From an uncultured Bacteroidales bacterium (lineage in GTDB: Bacteria; Bacteroidota; Bacteroidia; Bacteroidales; UBA932): a stretch of DNA of 7,222 nt. The notes under the pieces are model-generated. The model worked only from the letters and a program-made list of their open reading frames with translations. It made no database searches and was not told where the DNA came from. Shown here piece after piece: positions 1-4,234 of the stretch; position 1 is the stretch's first letter, and every line of letters begins with the position of its first letter. A program made the translations under genes and the position numbers. The stretch is taken from positions 1 through 7,222 of the forward strand of contig CAMNAD010000075.1 in assembly GCA_946530505.1 (NCBI GenBank). The letters are read 5' to 3'.

Positions 1-1
1 C

Positions 2-52
2 CCTGAAAAACAAGAGGGGAGGCTTATGCTTAAATGGTTGAAATTCAGTTAG
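2..52 (+). other. Possible 3' end of a gene entering from the left, or an 8-codon ORF
   Basis: The frame starting at base 2 is open from the window edge to a TAG at 50-52 and would end a protein in ...EGRLMLKWLKFS. It could be the C-terminus of a plus-strand gene lying mostly outside the window. It could also be read as a tiny ORF, MLKWLKFS, from an ATG at 26 preceded by a purine-rich GAGGGGAGG. Sixteen open codons are too few to separate either from chance, and I do not recognise the peptide. Confidence 0.2.
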
Positions 53-91
53 TTGCCCGCCACGGCCCGGAAGCGCTACAATCTGCCATGG

Positions 92-170
92 CCAGGAAGG
101 GCCGTTCCGTGTCTGGAAGGTGGTTTTCGGGCGGGCAGACACCAGGAAGGGCCGTTCCGTGTCTGCAAGG
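92..170. repeat. Two direct repeats of 29 bases, 50-bp period
   Basis: Bases 92-120 and 142-170 are identical except at the 25th position (G at 116, C at 166). The core GGAAGGGCCGTTCC is a near-palindrome (GGAA/TTCC arms). The similarity resumes after a 7-base divergent stretch: CGGGCGGG occurs at 128-135 and again at 178-185, keeping the 50-base spacing. Only two copies are present. The second copy sits in a hairpin whose outer arms are CAGACAC (136-142) and GTGTCTG (159-165). Confidence 0.8.
136..165. repeat. Inverted repeat / hairpin over repeat copy 2
   Basis: CAGACAC at 136-142 pairs perfectly with GTGTCTG at 159-165. After a two-base bulge (143-144), GGAA (145-148) pairs with TTCC (155-158) around a six-base loop. 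This gives an 11-bp bulged stem. The left outer arm is not present at repeat copy 1, so the strong hairpin forms only here. Confidence 0.65.
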
Positions 171-242
171 CAATTGACGGGCGGGAAGCGAGGCACATTA
201 GAGCATCATCCCCAGGATGAGCGCATCAGCGCGAACGGCGGA

Positions 243-275
243 GGGCGGGTCCGAACCTGTTCGGACGGAAAGCCC
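243..275. repeat. Two-tier hairpin
   Basis: GTCCGAA (249-255) and TTCGGAC (260-266) form a perfect 7-bp stem with loop CCTG. Outside it, GGGC (243-246) can pair with GCCC (272-275) across a small asymmetric internal loop. The two-tier shape is more like a folded RNA than a simple protein-binding palindrome, but this is inferred from pairing alone. Confidence 0.5.
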
Positions 276-291
276 GGGAGCCGCGGGGTAC

Positions 292-312
292 GTTAGGGGC
301 AGCGCCCCTAAC
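292..312. repeat. Perfect 9-bp inverted repeat
   Basis: GTTAGGGGC (292-300) and GCCCCTAAC (304-312) are separated by the three bases AGC. On the minus strand this lies just downstream of the xerD stop. It is followed by no T-run in that direction, so it is not a textbook intrinsic terminator by itself. On the plus strand it is followed by AAAA. Confidence 0.65.
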
Positions 313-348
313 AAAACCGAGGAGCATCATCCGCGAGGATGATGCTCC
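313..348 (-). terminator. Possible xerD terminator hairpin spanning the stop codon
   Basis: GGAGCATCATCC (321-332) and GGATGATGCTCC (337-348) form a perfect 12-bp stem. The four-base loop is GCGA on the plus strand and TCGC on the minus strand. The structure contains the last codons of xerD and its TGA stop (327-329). Reading on the minus strand it is followed by TCGG and then TTTT (313-316), a weak U-tract. The hairpin is certain as a pattern. Its role as a terminator is an inference, because the U-tract is short and a terminating ribosome would cover the stem. Confidence 0.4.
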
Positions 349-1208
349 AGCACAGCCTTCTGCCAGGTCGCGGAATCGATGTGCGTATAAATTTCCGTAG
401 TAAGGATGCTCTCATGGCCCAGCATCTCCTGAACCACACGCAGGTCGGCTCCGTTCTCGATCAGATGCGTAGCGAAACTATGACGGAAAGTATGCGGAGA
501 TATCTCCTTGGTAATCCCGGCATGCAAAGCCTCCTTCTTCACCATATTGAAAACCGAAACCCTGCTCAGCGGCTTCCCGAAACGGTTCAGGAAAGCATAA
601 TCGTCGTACGCCGGAGCCGCCGCTTCCGGCCGAATCTTCAACCACTCGCAGAAGGCATCCACGGCTGCACCCCCGACAGGCACCAGCCTCTCCTTGTCAC
701 CCTTTCCCACAACACGCAGGAAATTCTCACCGATATATACATTCGAAATCTTCAGCGTGCACAATTCAGAAACCCGCAGGCCGCATCCGTACAGGATTTC
801 CAGGATAGCCTTGTCGCGCACCCCCTGCCAGGAGCGCGTATCCACACCTTCTATTATAGACGTAACTTCCTCTACGGATAGAACTGCCGGAAGATAGCGG
901 CCAAGTTTGGGATAGTCAACCGCATCGCATGGATTGTCGGCCCTCTCCCCCTCCATAATAAGCCAGTCGAAGAAGGAGCGGAGGGCACTCAGGCGCCTGG
1001 ACTGGCTGCGCTTCGACACCTCGTCCGCTCTTTCGGAAAGGAAGGCGGCTATGTCATCGCTTCGGGTGGTCCGGACATCGGGATCTGCGCTTTCGAGGAA
1101 CAGTTCCACATCGGAGCAGTACGATGCCACCGTATTCGGCGACATTTTCCTCTCCATGCGCAGGTAGTAGCGATAGTCCTTCAGCAATCTATTCAAATCA
1201 GCAGCCAT
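327..1208 (-). CDS. xerD: Tyrosine recombinase, XerD type
   Basis: This 293-residue protein has the usual XerC/XerD length and layout: an N-terminal SAM-like core-binding domain (about residues 5-90) and a C-terminal catalytic domain (about 105-290). All six catalytic residues are visible: Arg145 (GLRVSEL), Lys169 (GKGDKER), His239 and Arg242 (PHTFRHSFATHL), His265 (LGHES) and the nucleophile Tyr274 (TTEIYTH). Family knowledge: XerD acts with a XerC partner at dif sites to resolve chromosome dimers, in the cytoplasm with FtsK. The ATG at 1208 follows a TATCTTTG -7 box by only seven bases, so the mRNA should be nearly leaderless. XerC or another integrase-like paralogue cannot be fully excluded, but the intact core and the setting among core genes favour XerD. 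The last codons lie inside a palindrome. Confidence 0.92.
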   Translation of the reverse strand: MAADLNRLLKDYRYYLRMERKMSPNTVASYCSDVELFLESADPDVRTTRSDDIAAFLSERADEVSKRSQSRRLSALRSFFDWLIMEGERADNPCDAVDYPKLGRYLPAVLSVEEVTSIIEGVDTRSWQGVRDKAILEILYGCGLRVSELCTLKISNVYIGENFLRVVGKGDKERLVPVGGAAVDAFCEWLKIRPEAAAPAYDDYAFLNRFGKPLSRVSVFNMVKKEALHAGITKEISPHTFRHSFATHLIENGADLRVVQEMLGHESILTTEIYTHIDSATWQKAVLEHHPRG

Positions 1209-1215
1209 ATCAATA

Positions 1216-1247
1216 CAAAGATAAACAAAAAGTAGTATATTTGTAAA
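1216..1247 (-). promoter_or_regulatory. xerD promoter, Bacteroidota type
   Basis: On the minus strand TATCTTTG (plus coordinates 1216-1223) matches the -7 consensus TAnnTTTG exactly. Twenty bases upstream is TTTA (1244-1247), three of four matches to the -33 TTTG. Only seven bases separate the -7 box from the xerD ATG at 1208, so the expected transcript starts within a few bases of the start codon. Confidence 0.6.
1236..1243 (+). promoter_or_regulatory. Promoter -7 box of the C11 peptidase gene
   Basis: TATATTTG matches the Bacteroidota -7 consensus TAnnTTTG exactly and ends six bases before the ATG at 1250. I find no good -33 TTTG at 19-21 bases upstream. The intergenic region is only 41 bases and also carries the divergent xerD promoter, so the two -7 boxes lie 12 bases apart in opposite orientation. 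Confidence 0.55.
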
Positions 1248-1249
1248 CT

Positions 1250-2506
1250 ATGCTCAAGAAGACCAGCGCAATAGCAGTCATGATCCTTGCCATCTTCATG
1301 GGGGGATGCACAAAAGAAACCGACCGCAGCACCTTCCCCAGGGAGGAATTCGTAACCGTGTACTATTGCGCGGGATTCAACAATCTGTCTTCGAGCATCC
1401 AGAAGAATATCGATGTCCTCAAGAAAGGGGAACTCCCATTCGACGGATCCAAGCACAAGATGCTTGTATTCTCACATTTCTCCAAGTCGGACTCGAACTT
1501 CAAAGACTTGACGGAGTCGCACCTCATCCAGTATACCAAGACTTTCGGGATATTAAAGGCCGACACACTCCTCACCATCGATCAAAGCCGTTACGCGACG
1601 GATCCCGCTGTACTTAATGAAGTCCTTTCCAAAGTGCAGGAGCTCTTCCCCTCTGCGCATTACGGGATGGTCGTCTCATCGCACGGCACAGGGTGGCTGC
1701 CCGCCGGGAAATACAGCACCGGGAATGTAATCCAGATGTCGAAACGCAAGAAAGTTGCGGGAGACCTTTCCCTCTACCGATACAATGAGGACCCCGGCTC
1801 TCCCAAGGTCAAGACCTTCGGTGCAGAGGTAACAGTCCTCGACGGCAAGAATTATTCAATTGAGATGACCGCGCAGAGCATGGCTGCAGCCATTCCCATA
1901 CATCTCGACTATATTCTCTTCGACGCCTGTCTGATGGGAGGCGTAGAGGTCGCCTACGAATTCAAGGATGTGGCCGACAAAATCGCCTTCTCCCCTACCG
2001 AGGTCCTGGCGACGGGATTCGACTACTCCGACATCAGTTTTCTGCTTGCAGACCAGACCGACATCGACGGTTTCTGCAAACGCTATTTCGACTACTACGA
2101 CAGCCAGTCTGGATCCATGCAGTCGGCAACCATCAGCGTAGTCAGGTCATCGGCCCTTCCCGCCCTCGCAGGCATATGCAAAACCCTTTTCGGCAAATAC
2201 CGCAGCGAAATAGCCGCCCTAGGGACCGGCAGCGGCATCCAGCGGTATTTCCGTGCGAATTACCACTGGTTCTTCGATCTGGAAGACATACTTGTCAAGG
2301 CCGGTATTTCCGCTGACGAAAAAGCTGCTCTGGAGAAGGCCCTTGCAGACTGCATCAGCTACAAGGCGGCGACTCCGCAGTTTCTCGGAATAGAAATCAA
2401 AAATTACAGCGGCCTCAGCATGTACCTTCCCGGAGCAGGAGACAGCGAACTGAACGTTTTTTATCGTACTCTTGCTTGGAATAAAGCCGCAAATTTGGTG
2501 GAATAA
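1250..2506 (+). CDS. Clostripain-family (C11) cysteine peptidase, lipoprotein
   Basis: A 418-residue predicted lipoprotein. Residues 1-20 form a lipoprotein signal peptide (positive start MLKK, hydrophobic core, lipobox MGGC with Cys20 as the lipidated residue), so the mature protein is membrane-anchored. The C11 catalytic pair is visible: His145 in SSHGTGW and Cys227 in FDACLMGG, each after a hydrophobic strand. Known for the family (PF03415, for example PmC11 and fragipain): cleavage after Arg or Lys, and activation by self-cleavage between the catalytic His and Cys. Here that stretch is 82 residues long and contains a basic patch, KRKK at 165-168, which could be the processing site (inference). 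Its substrate is unknown. The start at 1250 gives a proper signal peptide and lies immediately behind a -7 box, implying a leaderless mRNA. No terminator is evident before rplY. Confidence 0.9.
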   Translation: MLKKTSAIAVMILAIFMGGCTKETDRSTFPREEFVTVYYCAGFNNLSSSIQKNIDVLKKGELPFDGSKHKMLVFSHFSKSDSNFKDLTESHLIQYTKTFGILKADTLLTIDQSRYATDPAVLNEVLSKVQELFPSAHYGMVVSSHGTGWLPAGKYSTGNVIQMSKRKKVAGDLSLYRYNEDPGSPKVKTFGAEVTVLDGKNYSIEMTAQSMAAAIPIHLDYILFDACLMGGVEVAYEFKDVADKIAFSPTEVLATGFDYSDISFLLADQTDIDGFCKRYFDYYDSQSGSMQSATISVVRSSALPALAGICKTLFGKYRSEIAALGTGSGIQRYFRANYHWFFDLEDILVKAGISADEKAALEKALADCISYKAATPQFLGIEIKNYSGLSMYLPGAGDSELNVFYRTLAWNKAANLVE

Positions 2507-2525
2507 GCAAAAATTCATATATTTG
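2494..2525 (+). promoter_or_regulatory. rplY-pth promoter, Bacteroidota type
   Basis: TTTG at 2494-2497 and TATATTTG at 2518-2525 match the -33 and -7 consensus exactly, with the preferred 20-base spacing. This is the best promoter match in the window. The -33 box lies inside the last codons of the C11 peptidase gene. Transcription should start near 2529, giving a leader of about 90 bases before rplY. Confidence 0.75.
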
Positions 2526-2618
2526 CGCCCGCATTTCATAAAACCCCTAAGGGGCTTTGGTGCAATGGGATCCGGACCCAGTTTTCCGGATTGAGTAACA
2601 CATTTTAAAAATAAAGAA
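2526..2618 (+). promoter_or_regulatory. Foldable 5' leader of rplY
   Basis: About 90 bases separate the promoter from the rplY ATG. They contain CCCC-TAA-GGGG (2544-2554), extendable by AAA/TTT with a bulge, and a perfect 7-bp stem ATCCGGA (2570-2576) with TCCGGAT (2585-2591) around an eight-base loop. GGG at 2567-2569 could alternatively pair with CCC at 2577-2579. The end next to the start codon is A-rich, as usual for Bacteroidota initiation. Ribosomal protein genes are often controlled by the protein binding its own leader. Whether this happens here is inference, and I do not recognise it as a known leader family. Confidence 0.4.
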
Positions 2619-3200
2619 ATGAAGCATTTCGCACTTAACGGGGAAACCCGCAAGGTTGGAAACAAAGCCGTCATCAAGGCTTTCCGCAAGCAGGGGCTTG
2701 TTCCTTGCAACCTTTATGGAAACGGTATCGAGAACATTCTCTTCACCGTAAATGAGAAAGACCTCAAGGGTCTCCTTTCCACTCCTTATTCCCACATCAT
2801 CGACCTTACCCTCGACGGAAAGGACAACTACACCGTGATTCTCCACGAGTTGCAGTTCCATCCCGTGAAGGACAATTGCCTCCACATCGACTTCCTCGCA
2901 GTGGACGACAAGAGGCCCATCGCCATCAACGTGCCCATCAAGTTCGAAGGCCACGCAATCGGCGTTCAGAAAGGTGGAAAATTCGTATCCAATGCAAGGA
3001 GCCTGCGCATCAGCGCCCAGATGGAGAACCTTCCTGACGACATCACCATCGACATCACCAAGCTCGACCTCGACAAGAAGATCAAGGCCGGCGACGTGAA
3101 GGTGGATAAAGTATCCGTCCTTACCGACAAGGATGCCATCCTCTGCTTCGTCAAGACCACCCGCAACGTGGACACCAGCGCAGCTGCCGAGGCTGAGTAA
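2619..3200 (+). CDS. rplY: 50S ribosomal protein L25 (CTC/TL5 form)
   Basis: The 193-residue protein is the long, two-domain form of bL25. The N-terminal 5S-rRNA-binding domain (about residues 1-90) contains GNKAVIKAFRKQGLVPCNLYG and a stretch around HELQFHPVKD. The C-terminal TL5-like beta domain (about 95-180) contains VPIKFEGHAIGVQKGGKF and DDITIDITKLDLDKKI. The tail is acidic and Ala-rich. It binds 5S rRNA at the central protuberance of the large ribosomal subunit. The gene is followed after 14 bases by pth, the widespread rplY/ctc-pth pairing, so the two are almost certainly co-transcribed from the promoter at 2494-2525. The start is set by family alignment at MKHFALNGETR and an A-rich upstream region. 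Confidence 0.96.
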   Translation: MKHFALNGETRKVGNKAVIKAFRKQGLVPCNLYGNGIENILFTVNEKDLKGLLSTPYSHIIDLTLDGKDNYTVILHELQFHPVKDNCLHIDFLAVDDKRPIAINVPIKFEGHAIGVQKGGKFVSNARSLRISAQMENLPDDITIDITKLDLDKKIKAGDVKVDKVSVLTDKDAILCFVKTTRNVDTSAAAEAE

Positions 3201-3214
3201 AAAATTTCCAGGAA

Positions 3215-3793
3215 ATGGCTGGCGAGAGTTATCTGGTTGCAGGACTGGGCAATATCGGCCCTGAATACGCCGGAACCCGCCACAACATGGGTTTTATGGT
3301 ATTGGATGCGTGGGCTCACGCATCCAATACTTCTTTTGAAACACATCGCTACGGTGACGTAGCAGTCCTCAGCATCAAGGGGAGGAATGTCTATCTCCTC
3401 AAGCCCTCCACCTATATGAATCTGAGCGGCAATGCAATAAGATATTATCTCACCAAACTTCCCGTTACCATCGAGAGGACAATCGTGATCTGCGACGACA
3501 TCAACCTCCCCTTCGGCACGATACGCATGCGCAAGAGCGGCAGCGACGGAGGCCACAACGGGCTCAAGAACATAGAGGAGACAATCGGCACAAGAGATTA
3601 TACCCGCATCCGGATGGGTGTAGGACACGACTTCTCGCAAGGAGCCCAGGTCGATTATGTACTGGGACAGTTGAGCGAGGAAGAGAAGGCCATGATGCCG
3701 GAACTGTCCAAAAAGGTAATACAAGGCGTAACTGACTGGATTTTTGTGGGTTCAGACCGCGCAATGAACGTTCTGAACACCAAAAAAGGCTGA
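3215..3793 (+). CDS. pth: Peptidyl-tRNA hydrolase
   Basis: The 192-residue protein is a full-length bacterial Pth. It releases tRNA from peptidyl-tRNAs that drop off the ribosome, an essential cytoplasmic recycling reaction. Family signatures are clear: GLGNIGPEY with Asn13, TRHNMGF with the catalytic His23, LLKPSTYMNLSGNA, the acidic residue that orients the histidine (probably Asp94 in ICDDINLPFG), and SGSDGGHNGLKNIE. It lies 14 bases downstream of rplY in the same operon. A perfect 14-bp inverted repeat (3299-3330) is embedded in the codons for VLDAWAHASNT without disturbing the conserved protein sequence. The protein looks normal, and the oddity is only at nucleic-acid level. Confidence 0.97.
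   Translation: MAGESYLVAGLGNIGPEYAGTRHNMGFMVLDAWAHASNTSFETHRYGDVAVLSIKGRNVYLLKPSTYMNLSGNAIRYYLTKLPVTIERTIVICDDINLPFGTIRMRKSGSDGGHNGLKNIEETIGTRDYTRIRMGVGHDFSQGAQVDYVLGQLSEEEKAMMPELSKKVIQGVTDWIFVGSDRAMNVLNTKKG
3299..3337 (+). repeat. Perfect 14-bp inverted repeat with T-rich tail inside pth
   Basis: GTATTGGATGCGTG (3299-3312) and CACGCATCCAATAC (3317-3330) are exact reverse complements with loop GGCT. A G-T wobble could add one pair. The bases that follow, TTCTTTT (3331-3337), make it look like an intrinsic terminator in the direction of pth transcription. It lies wholly within coding sequence, about 85 bases after the pth start. Function is unproven. Active translation would normally prevent such a hairpin from terminating transcription. 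Confidence 0.7.
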
Positions 3794-3811
3794 AAAAATC
3801 ACTTTTTTTCA
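3791..3811 (+). terminator. Weak AT-rich terminator after pth
   Basis: TGAAAAAA (3791-3798) can pair with TTTTTTCA (3804-3811) around a five-base loop, starting at the pth stop codon. The stem is almost entirely A-T, and the T-run forms the stem arm rather than following it, so termination would be inefficient. It sits just before the putative promoter of the next gene. Confidence 0.3.
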
Positions 3812-3818
3812 AAAAACC

Positions 3819-3850
3819 TTTGCAAATCTTTAAGTTATTGATTATCTTGC
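3819..3850 (+). promoter_or_regulatory. Putative promoter of the Hc1-like gene
   Basis: TTTG at 3819-3822 is followed after exactly 20 bases by TATCTTGC (3843-3850), an imperfect match to TAnnTTTG (the last two positions differ). It would give an AT-rich leader of about 55 bases ending in ACACAAAAATG, typical of strongly translated Bacteroidota genes. The other nearby candidates have worse spacing. Confidence 0.4.
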
Positions 3851-3909
3851 CACTTGCAATTAAAAGCTACATAACATTACTATTTTATAAACCTTTAAAT
3901 TACACAAAA

Positions 3910-4086
3910 ATGAAAAAGCTTGTTGAAAAGATCAATGCTGAAATCGCTGATTTCCAGGTTAACGCTGAAGCTCAGATCGTTAAGGGAAACAAGGCTGCCG
4001 GTGCCCGCGCACGCAAGGCTGCTCTTGCTCTCATGAAAGATCTCAAGGAATTCCGTCAGGTTTCCGTTGCTGAGGCAAAGAAATAA
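3910..4086 (+). CDS. Histone H1-like Hc1 family DNA-binding protein
   Basis: A 58-residue, Lys- and Ala-rich, probably helical protein: MKKLVEKINAEIADFQ at the start, then VKGNKAAGARARKAALAL, ending in a basic tail. This matches the short Hc1/histone-H1-like proteins (PF07432 type) common in Bacteroidota and named after the chlamydial nucleoid protein. The expected role is non-specific DNA binding in the nucleoid, based on family and charge only. The reading frame is open further upstream to an ATG at 3820, but the family's proteins begin at MKKLVEKI and the A-rich ACAAAAATG context fits translation start here. It appears to be a single-gene unit between its own promoter and the terminator at 4176-4209. 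Lysine codons include both AAA and AAG. Confidence 0.9.
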   Translation: MKKLVEKINAEIADFQVNAEAQIVKGNKAAGARARKAALALMKDLKEFRQVSVAEAKK

Positions 4087-4104
4087 TTTGTAAGTTTTTA
4101 CAAA
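4087..4104. repeat. AT-rich 7-bp inverted repeat after the Hc1-like gene
   Basis: TTTGTAA (4087-4093) and TTACAAA (4098-4104) form a perfect stem with loop GTTT directly after the stop codon. There is no following T-run on the plus strand, so it is more likely an mRNA 3' structure than a terminator, if it matters at all. Confidence 0.35.
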
Positions 4105-4175
4105 AAAATGCAACGTTCCTGAAACCGTCTGCATCTATATTGCAGGTTTAGGTTTTAGTACACGTCTAAGGGTCG

Positions 4176-4209
4176 AGGGCCGTGAGGCTGGCGGCCCTTT
4201 GCTTTTTTT
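4176..4209 (+). terminator. Strong intrinsic terminator
   Basis: AGGGCCG (4176-4182) pairs perfectly with CGGCCCT (4192-4198) around a nine-base loop. It is followed by TTTGC and seven Ts (4203-4209). It should end transcripts from the Hc1-like gene. It lies about 90 bases after that gene's stop, so the mRNA has a sizeable 3' untranslated region. Confidence 0.85.
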
Positions 4210-4229
4210 ACCTTCTTTTACTAACTTTA
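4198..4229 (+). promoter_or_regulatory. Promoter of the M6 peptidase operon, overlapping the terminator
   Basis: TTTG at 4198-4201 and TAACTTTA at 4222-4229 match the -33 and -7 consensus (seven of eight positions at -7) with exactly 20 bases between them. The -33 box is made of the last stem base and first U-tract bases of the preceding terminator. The expected start of transcription is about 4233, at or just before the ATG at 4235. Confidence 0.6.
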
Positions 4230-4234
4230 TGGCG

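Larger units (their letters stand above)
53..320. other. Non-coding GC-rich block of repeats and palindromes
   Basis: I see no convincing protein-coding gene in this stretch. It holds two copies of a 29-base direct repeat (92-120, 142-170) and a run of short inverted repeats (136-165, 206-220, 243-275, 292-312), continuing into the palindrome at 321-348. Its base composition is clearly more GC-rich than the AT-rich intergenic stretches elsewhere in the window. It does not resemble tRNA, tmRNA, RNase P RNA or SRP RNA as far as I can tell by eye. It could be a structured RNA, a repeat insertion, or DNA-level architecture. Confidence 0.55.

Noticed and set aside
92..170. CRISPR-like pattern: 29-base repeats with a 21-base spacer
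   Set aside because: Only two copies, the spacing sequence is itself partly shared (CGGGCGGG), and there are no cas genes nearby.
1..348. dif site or integron attC site next to the recombinase
   Set aside because: No sequence with the 11-6-11 layout of dif or the conserved attC core was recognised by eye, and the recombinase has no integron-integrase insert.
339..881. Plus-strand open frame of 180 codons
   Set aside because: It is antisense to the clearly conserved catalytic part of xerD and resembles no protein family.
2555..2595. tRNA-like segment in the rplY leader
   Set aside because: No T-loop consensus, no acceptor pairing and no anticodon arm of correct size could be built.
2219..2954. 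Minus-strand open frames over the C11 3' end and rplY
   Set aside because: They overlap well-supported plus-strand genes and the rplY promoter, and have no recognisable motifs.
2966..3724. Minus-strand open frame of 252 codons
   Set aside because: Antisense to rplY and pth, both of which have full family signatures; low-complexity shadow composition and no recognisable domain.
3820..3909. Longer start for the Hc1-like protein (ATG at 3820)
   Set aside because: The added 30 residues fall across the putative promoter and AT-rich leader, and the family's proteins begin at MKKLVEKI (3910).
4087..4175. Independent small RNA ending at the 4176-4209 terminator
   Set aside because: The only candidate -7 box (TATATTGC near 4136) is imperfect and lacks a -33 element at the right distance; the region is better read as the 3' untranslated region of the Hc1-like gene.
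4199..4234. Longer starts for the M6 peptidase (ATG at 4199 or 4229)
   Set aside because: The first lies in the terminator U-tract and the second overlaps the -7 promoter box; the start at 4235 gives a standard signal peptide.
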